Of a stretch of 64,000 nucleotides of DNA, positions 43,723 through 51,535 are shown piece after piece. Made by a program: the position numbers and the translations under genes. Every line of letters starts with the position of its first letter. The stretch's first letter is position 1. The stretch is taken from the NCBI GenBank assembly GCA_016185185.1, contig JACPOD010000073.1, positions 1 through 64,000 of the forward strand, in the 5' to 3' direction. The DNA is from Sphingobacteriales bacterium (GTDB taxonomy: Bacteria; Bacteroidota; Bacteroidia; Chitinophagales; Chitinophagaceae). The notes below the pieces were generated by a model that was given only the letters and a program-made list of their open reading frames with translations, did not search any database and was not told the DNA's origin.

Positions 43723-44408
43723 CAGCGAAAAGCCCATTTCCATTTTATATTTACTTGTTTGCAGATTGATAAATTGACAAGGTTCGGTATTTCTTCTTTT
43801 TTAAACCCCCTCCTTACACTTAATGGTGCATCATTTTTAACCAGGTATGATTTTGAAAATAATTTTGTGAGCAGTTTAATGGAATAATAAGCCAACGGAT
43901 GCCGGTGTAAGTCATTTATAAAAAAACCGGTTGCTGAATTTTCTTTCATCCAGTTCAATTGTGTTATTAAATCTTCATCAGTAAAGTGATGACAGAAAAG
44001 GGAAGAAAAAATAATGTCCGGCTTTTGTTCAAACCTCACATTTTTATAATCAGATACAATAAAGTCAACAGTAAAATCCCTGCAATTTTCTTTGGCAAAC
44101 GAAATACAGTCTTTATTAGTATCTATACCAATAAACTTTACAGTTATATTTTTCTTTTTAAACCAATGATGAATAGCTTTCAGATTGTCTCCACCACCGC
44201 AGCCAATTTCACATATAAGTATGTTGACAGGTTGATCAGTTGACAAGTTATTTGTCAGCTCTTTTATTCCATCAATAGTTATTTTATGTCCGCCCAAATA
44301 TTTATTAATAAACTCAAGCTCCTGCATATTTCTTTTGATGTCGCCAAAAGAAATATCATCTCTGTCGAGTAATTCTTTTTGATAGGAACGATGAGAAAAA
44401 TCAGGCAT
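43701..44408 (-). CDS. Methyltransferase of the type III PKS operon
   Basis: A 235-residue class I SAM-dependent methyltransferase. Motif I is VNILICEIGCGGGDNLKAIH (about residues 60-79), followed by VKFIGIDTNKDCISFAKENC, the later FSSLFCHHFTDEDLITQLNWMKENS and GFFINDLHRHPLAYYS. It would methylate the polyketide. Residues TNNLSTDQPVN just before motif I are encoded by a TTGACAGGTTGATC-type word repeat (44222-44260). Its start overlaps the type III PKS stop by 8 bases, consistent with coupled translation. Confidence 0.85.
   Translation of the reverse strand: MPDFSHRSYQKELLDRDDISFGDIKRNMQELEFINKYLGGHKITIDGIKELTNNLSTDQPVNILICEIGCGGGDNLKAIHHWFKKKNITVKFIGIDTNKDCISFAKENCRDFTVDFIVSDYKNVRFEQKPDIIFSSLFCHHFTDEDLITQLNWMKENSATGFFINDLHRHPLAYYSIKLLTKLFSKSYLVKNDAPLSVRRGFKKEEIPNLVNLSICKQVNIKWKWAFRWLVIFEH
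44222..44260. repeat. TTGACAGGTTGATC-type word repeat in the methyltransferase gene
   Basis: Plus-strand words TGTTGACAGGTTGATCAGTTGAC then AAGTTATTTGTCAGCTC, related to the CTGTCATCTGTC family in reverse. In frame. Confidence 0.5.
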
Positions 44409-45513
44409 ATACCGAAGCTACAAAAGTTTCCATTGTAAGACCGGGACCAAAAGCGGCACCAAATACGGCCCCCTCCCGGCCTCCCCCGGGGGGGGAGAAG
44501 TTTGAAAACTCAGACATGATTTCTTTTAATACAAACAAGATAGTAGGTGATGACATATTACCATATTTATTCAGCACTTCATAACTTTCTTTTAATTGCC
44601 CGTTGGAAAAATGAAGCGATTTGTGAATGGCTTCTAATATTCTTTTACCACCGGGATGGATGCACCAGTTGGAAATATCTTTTTGTTGTACACCTGCCTT
44701 TTGTAAAGATTTTTCAACCAGCAATTGAAAATCTTCTTCTATCAACTCCGGTATATAACCACTCAACGTCATCAAAAAGCCGGACGAGGATAATTCCCAT
44801 GCCATATCTTTTTTTCCACGACTGATAATCTCGCTGTAAAAATCTTTTATCACTAAACCCTTTTGCTCAAAATCATCATTGGTAATCAATGCAGCGGCCG
44901 CCCCATCCCCAAACAACATACTGGAAGTAATATTATCCATAGTACCTTCTCTCTGGAAATGGAGGGTGCATAATTCGGTGCACACTATAAGCACCTTCGA
45001 ATTTTTCTCGCTGTTACAAATACTACCGGCCATTTTCATAGCATGAATTGCTGCATAGCAACCCATAAAATTTACAGAAGTGCGGTAAATATTTTTAGGA
45101 AGGTCCATTAAATCCATCACCTGCAGATCCAAACCCGGTGCACTCATACCGGTACAGCTTACAGTGATCAGGTGTGTTATTTCCTGGGGATGGATTTTAT
45201 GCTCAATACAAGAACGTATGGCATCTACACTTAACGGGGCGGCATATTTATTAAACCAAATCATCCGCTTTTCCAATGAAGGGAATGGCTCTAAGTTTTC
45301 ACTTTGCGGATAAAATTTCCAGTCATTCAGGCAACGGCTGTAATCAGGCACTACAGAATACCTGTTGTCAATTCCACTTTGATGATATAAAAATTTCAAC
45401 TTTCTTTTTCCCACATCATCCATGGCATACACCTGCTGCATGAAGTGTAAAATATCTTCCTGCCGGTGTTTGTATTTTGGGACAGCTGTACCAATTGAAA
45501 TTATTTTAGCCAT
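44401..45513 (-). CDS. Type III polyketide synthase (chalcone-synthase-like)
   Basis: A 370-residue homodimeric ketosynthase. The catalytic triad is complete: Cys152 in SVNFMGCYAAIHAMKMA, His286 in CIHPGGKR and Asn319 in KYGNMSSPT. The GFGPG-like loop is AAFGPGLTMET (about 353-363). It would extend an acyl-CoA starter with malonyl-CoA and cyclise to a pyrone, resorcinol or similar ring. A word repeat of the CCCC/GGGG kind encodes an unusual stretch, NFSPPGGGREGAV (about 338-350), just before the GPG loop. It overlaps UbiA by 8 bases and the methyltransferase by 8 bases, which makes a compact operon. Confidence 0.92.
   Translation of the reverse strand: MAKIISIGTAVPKYKHRQEDILHFMQQVYAMDDVGKRKLKFLYHQSGIDNRYSVVPDYSRCLNDWKFYPQSENLEPFPSLEKRMIWFNKYAAPLSVDAIRSCIEHKIHPQEITHLITVSCTGMSAPGLDLQVMDLMDLPKNIYRTSVNFMGCYAAIHAMKMAGSICNSEKNSKVLIVCTELCTLHFQREGTMDNITSSMLFGDGAAAALITNDDFEQKGLVIKDFYSEIISRGKKDMAWELSSSGFLMTLSGYIPELIEEDFQLLVEKSLQKAGVQQKDISNWCIHPGGKRILEAIHKSLHFSNGQLKESYEVLNKYGNMSSPTILFVLKEIMSEFSNFSPPGGGREGAVFGAAFGPGLTMETFVASVYA
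44464..44506. repeat. C/G-run word repeat in the type III PKS gene
   Basis: Plus-strand tract of C runs and G runs (GGCCCCCTCCCGGCCTCCCC followed by a G run, then AGAAGTTTG). It is a relative of the CCCCAACCCCTAAAGGGG repeat at 53374. It stays in frame and codes for a Gly/Pro-rich loop. Confidence 0.6.
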
Positions 45514-46381
45514 GATGATTTAAAATTAATATGGTGATAAATCCCAGGTTAGTACAAACAGAAGCAAGCAAATTCATACGCATGGTGTTTTTGAAATTGG
45601 CTTCCCCTGTGTTTTTCCAAACTTTACCTGCCCAAATAAAGAAATATACGAGAATCGGTAAAAGAAAGATTTGCAGAACCAGGAATTGCGTTGTTTGAAA
45701 GGAAGTAAAGAACAGGTAAGCCAGCATAGCTACTGCCAATGTATATATAAAAGCAGTAAAAATAAAAGTGCCCCGGTAACCGAGTATGGAACTGATTGTT
45801 TTTACACCATCTTTCTTGTCTGCTTCATGCTGGTAAATTTGAGTAAGAGGGTAGAACCCACCGATTAACAAACTGGCAGCAATCATGGCTTCCAAACTTG
45901 TATCAACTGATTTATCGGGATAACTGCTTCCGTAATGAACCATAAAGTAAGTTACACCACCCTGGAAGATCACCACCGTCAAGTAGCCGACAACAGGATA
46001 TTTTTTTAAACGAATGCCGCGGTAACTATAAGCCCTGGAGGCAAGAATATATAATATGATGCAGATGAAAAACCAGCCATTAATGAAGTAACTCAGCACA
46101 ACAGCCATTATATCCATTACAACAGTTGTAATGAATAATTGTTTGGTGGGCTGCATTGGATTTGCCAAACCGCCTATGGGTGTTTCATCCCTGTCCATGT
46201 AAGAATTATAACCATTGCTTGCAGGATAGACTAATAAATGAAGTATAAAAAAAATCAGGATGGCTTTTAACCAGTTAATATCAGGCACCTGGCTTAATGC
46301 AAACCAATAAACAGGCATTAAGAAAACAGAAAAATGAAAACGTAATAATTGAAACGTTGATCTTTGAAGCACCCGGCACAT
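45506..46381 (-). CDS. UbiA-family prenyltransferase of the type III PKS operon
   Basis: A 291-residue integral membrane prenyltransferase with eight or nine helices. The two Asp-rich prenyl-diphosphate motifs are NGYNSYMDRDE (about residues 58-68) and HEADKKDG (about 191-198). It would attach a prenyl chain to the aromatic ring, which could be the type III PKS product. It is the first gene of the operon (ATG 46381). No convincing promoter consensus is seen upstream; a TACCTTAG-like element on the minus strand near 46410 is only a weak hint. Confidence 0.88.
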   Translation of the reverse strand: MCRVLQRSTFQLLRFHFSVFLMPVYWFALSQVPDINWLKAILIFFILHLLVYPASNGYNSYMDRDETPIGGLANPMQPTKQLFITTVVMDIMAVVLSYFINGWFFICIILYILASRAYSYRGIRLKKYPVVGYLTVVIFQGGVTYFMVHYGSSYPDKSVDTSLEAMIAASLLIGGFYPLTQIYQHEADKKDGVKTISSILGYRGTFIFTAFIYTLAVAMLAYLFFTSFQTTQFLVLQIFLLPILVYFFIWAGKVWKNTGEANFKNTMRMNLLASVCTNLGFITILILNHHG

Positions 46382-46445
46382 TTTGATTTGTGAAATTTAA
46401 AACTAAGGTATTATCTGTTATTCATGTGTTATTTATAAAACAGAA

Positions 46446-46466
46446 AGTCCCGCCAAAAGCGGGACT
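46446..46466 (-). terminator. Terminator-type hairpin after the DUF4382 gene
   Basis: Arms AGTCCCGC (46446-46453) and GCGGGACT (46459-46466), 5-base loop, with a moderately T-rich minus-strand exit (TTCTGTTTTAT). Same stem as at 10795 and 33881. Confidence 0.75.
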
Positions 46467-46489
46467 CACACATCTGTACAGGTGCTAAA

Positions 46490-47296
46490 TTATTTTTTCT
46501 CCAGTTTTACAGTATCAACAACGGTTGTTTGACCGAGTGTTACTATTACGCTTCTGGATGCATTTTTATGAATGGTGTCGTTAGGTACATATGAGAATGT
46601 ATAAGTGCCAGCGGCAATATCTCTTACCCAGTATTTACCGGTTGTATCAGTTGCAGTTGATGCAACAGTATCTGCTCCGTTAATAGCATAAACGAAAGTT
46701 TGTACAGAATCAGGTGCTACCACACCTTTTACATTGCCACCAGATGGTGCAAAGGAAATGATACGAAGCACAGGTTTTAAAATGTACTTACCGCTATTGC
46801 CAGCTTTTACAATTGACTTACCAGCATCAAAGTCTAAGATCAGGCGGTATAAAACACCGCCGGTAACATCCTGGTGAATCTGAACTTTTAATCCTGATTG
46901 TTGTGCACTGGGTGTAGTCAGACTAATCTTCTCTCCACTATTAGTGATGATATAATTATTATCGCCCAGCACTAAACGAATTTGTGAAATAGAACCCACT
47001 GGTATTTCTGCATCTGCTAAAATGGTGTCTTTACCATTGGTCAGATCCAGTAAATTATATACGCCGGGATGAGCGCCGCCAACCGTTATTTCACTGGTAT
47101 CACTCATTTTTATTTTTACTTCCCTGATGTCTACCCACACTTCTTTTACATCGGCCGGGCCATCGGTTAAACTAACCTGCAATCTTGGTTTGCTGCTGGT
47201 GCTGCTGCTGCCCGAATTTTTCTGGCAACTAAAAATCAAAACACTCATAGCTACAAGTGCAAAAGCCGGAACGAGCTTGTTTAAATTGAGTTTCAT
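46490..47296 (-). CDS. DUF4382-domain lipoprotein
   Basis: A 268-residue lipoprotein. The signal peptide ends LIFSCQKNSG with the lipobox Cys at about residue 24. Residues about 37-185 are the DUF4382 domain (RLQVSLTDGPADVKEVWVDIREVKI, then LLDLTNGKDTILADAEIPVGSISQIRLVLGDNNYI), a beta-sandwich common in Bacteroidota. Residues about 195-265 form a carboxypeptidase-regulatory-like beta domain (GNVKGVVAPDSVQTFVYAINGADTVASTATDTTGKYWV). It should be an outer-membrane-attached periplasmic or surface protein of unknown role. Confidence 0.85.
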   Translation of the reverse strand: MKLNLNKLVPAFALVAMSVLIFSCQKNSGSSSTSSKPRLQVSLTDGPADVKEVWVDIREVKIKMSDTSEITVGGAHPGVYNLLDLTNGKDTILADAEIPVGSISQIRLVLGDNNYIITNSGEKISLTTPSAQQSGLKVQIHQDVTGGVLYRLILDFDAGKSIVKAGNSGKYILKPVLRIISFAPSGGNVKGVVAPDSVQTFVYAINGADTVASTATDTTGKYWVRDIAAGTYTFSYVPNDTIHKNASRSVIVTLGQTTVVDTVKLEKK

Positions 47297-47477
47297 ACGG
47301 TTTTTTTATAATAATTGAGTTATAAAATAATAGTGACGATATATGGTTTTCAAACATCGTTCCAAAAAAATACAATGTGGATAAGTGGGAGGTTTTTGAA
47401 AGGATAGTACAAAAATAATACTGAACAGTTGCACCTGCAATAGGAAGAATACGATAAAATATCCGCTAATAAGAATA

Positions 47478-47507
47478 AAAAATCCCGTTTTATATAAAAA
47501 CAGGATT
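47478..47507 (-). terminator. Terminator after the pyruvate dehydrogenase E2 gene
   Basis: Arms AATCCCGTTTT (47481-47491) and AAAACAGGATT (47497-47507) with one mismatch and a 5-base loop, followed on the minus strand by a T tract. The rest of 47297-47550 holds no gene I can support. Confidence 0.7.
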
Positions 47508-47550
47508 TAATACATTATGATCTTTTAATTTATGGAACCAATTGTTTCAA

Positions 47551-49167
47551 TTACACCAGCATGGTAACGGGGTTCTCAATGAATTTCTTCAGTGTTTGTA
47601 AAAAGGCAGCACCTACTGCTCCATCCACACTTCTGTGATCACAACTAAGCGTAACCTTCATTACATTTTTTACGGCAAAACTTCCATCAATCCTGCGATA
47701 CACTTCTTCTTTAATTCTGCCTACAGCAAGAATGCAGCTATCCGGCGGATTGATGATGGCTGTAAATTCATCAATATCCATCATACCTAAATTAGAAATA
47801 GTGAATGTGTTGCCACTAAATTCATTTGGTTGCAACTTTTTATCTTTTGCCTTACCGTATAATGTTTTAGCATCTGCGGCGATCTGGCTTAATGATTTTT
47901 GATCGGCAAAACGTATTACCGGTACAATCAATCCATCTTCTACAGCCACGGCACTTCCAATATGTACATGATGCCATTGACGTATATGTTCACCCATCCA
48001 GCTACTATTAACAGCAGGATGTTTTTTTAACGCCATCGCACTGGCCTTTATCATCATATCCTGGAAAGAAATTTTAACCGGGCTTACTTCATTCATTTGT
48101 GTACGTGCAGCCATTGCATTATCCATTTCTAATTCCATAGTGAGGTAGAAATGCGGGGCTGTAAACAAACTCTCACCCAGGCGGCGGGCAATGGTTTTAC
48201 GCATTGATGAATTGGGAATATCAGTATAACCTTCTTCAGCACTTAACGGAGCAAATGCCGGCACCGTTGCTGCTGGCTTAGCGGCAGGAGCCGCACTGGC
48301 TGCAACAGCAGGGGCTACAGATGGCGTATATGTATCCACGTCTTTTTTAATGATTCTTCCACCATCACCACTTCCCTGTACACTGTGCAGATCAATACCT
48401 TTTTCCTGGGCTAATTTTTTTGCTAAAGGGGAGGCTTTAATCCTTCCGTTGCCTGAACCCACTTCTGTTGCTGCGGGAACTGCGGCTGTAACAGCTGGTG
48501 CAGTACTTGCAGCAACATTGCTGCTGGTTACCGGAGCAGCAGGATTATTTAAGGAGCCTAATAATGCACTCACATCTGTTCCTTCTTTACCCACAATAGC
48601 AATGATGTCATTTACTTTAGCAGCCTGGCCTTCTTTAACACCTACATAGAGTAAAGTTCCATCTGCATAACCCATTACTTCCATGGTGGCTTTGTCGGTT
48701 TCTACATCGGCGAGGTTGTCATCACTTTTTACTTTGTCGCCTACTTTTTTATTCCAGGCTACGATCTTTCCTTCTGTCATGGTATCGCTCAGCAATGGCA
48801 TGCGGATAACAGTTACACCTAATTGTTCAGGAGTAATAGTTGCAGCAGAGGCGGCAGCAACAGGAGCTGGTGCCTGAGTTTGAGCCGCCGGGGCCGGTGC
48901 AGCACCTAAATAAGTTTTATAATCTTCGCCGGCTTTACCCACAATAGCAATAATGTCGTTTACTTTGGCCGCCTGTCCTTCGGGAACACCCACGTAGAGC
49001 AGTGTACCATCAGCATAGCCTATTACCTCCATGGTAGCTTTATCGGTTTCTACTTCGGCGAGTACATCATCCCCTTTTACTTTATCGCCTACATTCTTGT
49101 TCCACTTTACAATTTTGCCTTCGGTCATGGTATCGCTCAGGAGCGGCATGCGAATCACTTCAGCCAT
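47551..49167 (-). CDS. pdhC: Dihydrolipoamide acetyltransferase (E2) of pyruvate dehydrogenase
   Basis: A 538-residue E2 that transfers acetyl groups from E1 to CoA. It has two lipoyl domains (residues about 1-80 and 120-200, each with lipoyl lysine in ETDKATMEV), Ala/Pro-rich linkers, the E3/E1-binding domain (about 243-280, IKASPLAKKLAQEKGIDLHSVQGSGDGGRIIKKDV) and the catalytic core (about 315-538) with HFYLTMELEMD and the His-Asp active site SCDHRSVDGAVGAAFL. The two lipoyl domains are near copies, a sign of duplication. Length is typical. E1 and E3 are not in the window. Confidence 0.94.
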   Translation of the reverse strand: MAEVIRMPLLSDTMTEGKIVKWNKNVGDKVKGDDVLAEVETDKATMEVIGYADGTLLYVGVPEGQAAKVNDIIAIVGKAGEDYKTYLGAAPAPAAQTQAPAPVAAASAATITPEQLGVTVIRMPLLSDTMTEGKIVAWNKKVGDKVKSDDNLADVETDKATMEVMGYADGTLLYVGVKEGQAAKVNDIIAIVGKEGTDVSALLGSLNNPAAPVTSSNVAASTAPAVTAAVPAATEVGSGNGRIKASPLAKKLAQEKGIDLHSVQGSGDGGRIIKKDVDTYTPSVAPAVAASAAPAAKPAATVPAFAPLSAEEGYTDIPNSSMRKTIARRLGESLFTAPHFYLTMELEMDNAMAARTQMNEVSPVKISFQDMMIKASAMALKKHPAVNSSWMGEHIRQWHHVHIGSAVAVEDGLIVPVIRFADQKSLSQIAADAKTLYGKAKDKKLQPNEFSGNTFTISNLGMMDIDEFTAIINPPDSCILAVGRIKEEVYRRIDGSFAVKNVMKVTLSCDHRSVDGAVGAAFLQTLKKFIENPVTMLV

Positions 49168-49278
49168 AACAATGAGTTATAATTAAAATGTTTAATAAAT
49201 AGTCTTAATCGAGTGCCGAAATTAAGGTAAAAACAGGAAATAAAGGGGGATTGTTGTGGCAGTAATTTGAAGGATATA

Positions 49279-50244
49279 TTAGGAGAGTTGCTTCGCCGCA
49301 CGCCCAATCAAAGTACCATTATGATACAATTGCAGGATATAATTACCCGGCTGTAGTTTTTCAGCCGATAAAGAAAGCCGTAAGCGTTTGTTCTCACCTT
49401 TTAAATAATCAAACCTCATTTTACGGGAATAAATTTTTTTTCCTTCCCTGGTAGTAAAAGTGCCGCTTTCCCAGGCAGAGGGTTGTAATACCTGCCCATC
49501 GGGTTGCGTTACTACTAAGTCAACTTCTGTATTGTTATACTCGTTGTAATTATTTTTTACCACAAAAGTGGCCACAAACTTTTCTGCCTCCTCTGCATCG
49601 GTTGTTTCTTCTTCTTTTTCATCGGCTATTTTTACAGCTGCCAGTTTAATATCACTGGCTGTAAAATTTAAATTAGCGGCATTGATAGCAGTATTGGTAT
49701 TTTTTTCAGGAATGGGTTTGTTTTCTTCAGTTGTTACAACAGTAACTGGCTCATTCTTTTTTGTTTTAGTATTTAACTGTGTCAGTAAATCTTTCAGCCG
49801 TTTATTTTCATCTTCCACATCCTGGTTACGTTTACTCAGTTCTTCTACTTTCTTTTGCAGTTCACCGATCTTATTACTGGCTAATGAAAAATCAGCGTTG
49901 GTTGTACCTGTTTTTAATAGAGTAGTAATTTCTTTTCTGAGTTTATAAAATTCATTCAGCCGCACCTGCAGGTTACCGGCAATAGTATCCGTATTGTTCC
50001 AGATGGAATCGAGCCGGCTGTCCAGTTCAGTAATCGTAGCCTTGTAAATTTTTTGGAGTGAATCTCTCACCGTAGTGGTAACCGCCACCGCATCCTTTGC
50101 TGTAATGGGGATTACTTCATTATTATTTCCCTTAAAATAAAAACGGAAACCCAACCCAAATAAAATAACCAGGGAAAGAAAAAGCAGTCCTATCGGAAAA
50201 AGGAGCATTAATAATGACCGGGAATCTTTATTATTTTCTTCCAT
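49279..50244 (-). CDS. Single-span coiled-coil membrane protein, unknown function
   Basis: A 321-residue protein: a short cytoplasmic start, one membrane helix (about residues 12-35, LLMLLFPIGLLFLSLVILFGLGF), a long coiled coil (about 50-165, LQKKVEELSKRNQDVEDENKRLKDLLTQL) and a C-terminal beta domain (about 220-321) resembling an immunoglobulin-like fold. The last part, LQPGNYILQLYHNGTLIGRAAKQLS, is weakly like a carbohydrate-binding or sorting-type fold. It precedes the exported phosphatase-like gene on the same strand, 19 bases apart. No family recognised. Confidence 0.65.
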   Translation of the reverse strand: MEENNKDSRSLLMLLFPIGLLFLSLVILFGLGFRFYFKGNNNEVIPITAKDAVAVTTTVRDSLQKIYKATITELDSRLDSIWNNTDTIAGNLQVRLNEFYKLRKEITTLLKTGTTNADFSLASNKIGELQKKVEELSKRNQDVEDENKRLKDLLTQLNTKTKKNEPVTVVTTEENKPIPEKNTNTAINAANLNFTASDIKLAAVKIADEKEEETTDAEEAEKFVATFVVKNNYNEYNNTEVDLVVTQPDGQVLQPSAWESGTFTTREGKKIYSRKMRFDYLKGENKRLRLSLSAEKLQPGNYILQLYHNGTLIGRAAKQLS

Positions 50245-50263
50245 AGTGGGTTATACCGGAGAA

Positions 50264-51454
50264 CTAATGTTTACTGAGTGCTTCCTGTTTGTTGATCGCC
50301 TCATCTACATAAGCAGATATCCAGCCTACCTGCCCGTTTTTCACCAAAAAGAATTCTTTCTTTTCATACAAACCTTCAAACTGGCGCATGATCTTTAGCA
50401 ACAATCCTGTGCCTGCCATTAATGAACGCTGATCAAAAACGCCATTTACTTTTTTTACTTCCCGGGCAACTGCAACTTTATCCACTGCCTCGTCTTTAAC
50501 AGAAGCAACTATTGAGGCATCTGTAAGCGAAGAATAATTTTTATAAATACGTTCGCTAAACTTCATCACATCATCGTAGGTAACGGGTACCACTGAATTA
50601 TTGATCAGCTCTGGGGATATCAGGGTAGCAATGGCCCAGCTGATTCCACCACTGAGTGCGATATAATCACTCATGGGGTAGCCGCCACTTTCGTTTACCC
50701 GTAAAATAATTTCACTTTGTTCGGCGCCGGTTAAAGTGCGGGTTAACTGTCGGCTGTAATTCGTCAGCGATTTATCTTCTTCGCATCTTTTTTCAGTGGC
50801 GTTAGCCGTACTTTTTGTACCCCAGTTTAACTGGAACAATTTAAAATCTTTGGTATTGGTATTATAAAAATAACCACCCTTACTGTTACCACTTCCAATA
50901 TCAATTAAAAAGGTAGCATACCTTCTTGATTCTGGCACAATACCCAAATGCGAAAGAATGGCTTCCTGGTTTACATCAATTACGGGAACAACACGGTTAG
51001 GATCTTTTATTTTTTCTTTAAACGCATCAATCAGCCGGGTTACCCAGGTGGTTTTATTTTCTTTTTCAGCCTGGCCTTTAATACCGCTGCTGATAACCAC
51101 AAATATCCTGTTGGAAGGAACTTTGTAATCCACAACAGAAACAGAGTACAAGCTGAACATTCCCTCCAGTGTGGCCTTAAACGTTTCATCGGTAAAAGAA
51201 ATAAAATCGGTATTTACAGAAGTGTCTTTTAAAATATTAAACGCACCGCTTTTTTTGGCATTTTGGCCAATTTCCAGCAGGCTGAGTTTTACACCTTTTG
51301 ATCCAACATCAATACCGGCATAAACCAGCGAATTTTTGTATTTTAATTTTAAACTGTTTTGGGCAGGAACAAAATAACTGTTCAGTAAAAGGATACCGAA
51401 CAAAAGAATACAATGCCTGTAGAAAACACGCCGCATAGGGTTAGTAATTTTCAT
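50264..51454 (-). CDS. Exported Ppx/GppA-like actin-fold protein
   Basis: A 396-residue protein with a signal peptide (about 1-32, ILLFGILLLNSYFVPA-QN) followed by what looks like an ASKHA (actin/hexokinase/exopolyphosphatase) fold. YAGIDVGSKGVKLSLLEI (about 45-62) is the phosphate-1 loop, FLIDIGSGNSKGGYF (about 166-180) the phosphate-2 loop and YIALSGGISWAIATL (about 246-260) the adenosine-motif strand. Exopolyphosphatase relatives are normally cytoplasmic, so an exported one is unusual. Start is ATG at 51454. Substrate unknown; polyphosphate or a nucleotide is a guess only. Confidence 0.72.
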   Translation of the reverse strand: MKITNPMRRVFYRHCILLFGILLLNSYFVPAQNSLKLKYKNSLVYAGIDVGSKGVKLSLLEIGQNAKKSGAFNILKDTSVNTDFISFTDETFKATLEGMFSLYSVSVVDYKVPSNRIFVVISSGIKGQAEKENKTTWVTRLIDAFKEKIKDPNRVVPVIDVNQEAILSHLGIVPESRRYATFLIDIGSGNSKGGYFYNTNTKDFKLFQLNWGTKSTANATEKRCEEDKSLTNYSRQLTRTLTGAEQSEIILRVNESGGYPMSDYIALSGGISWAIATLISPELINNSVVPVTYDDVMKFSERIYKNYSSLTDASIVASVKDEAVDKVAVAREVKKVNGVFDQRSLMAGTGLLLKIMRQFEGLYEKKEFFLVKNGQVGWISAYVDEAINKQEALSKH

Positions 51455-51535
51455 CAAAAATACTAAAAAGGCCAGCCAGTATGGGGGTCGAATGGTGGTG
51501 TGAAAAAAATGTGACTAAAGAATTGGTATAAATAA

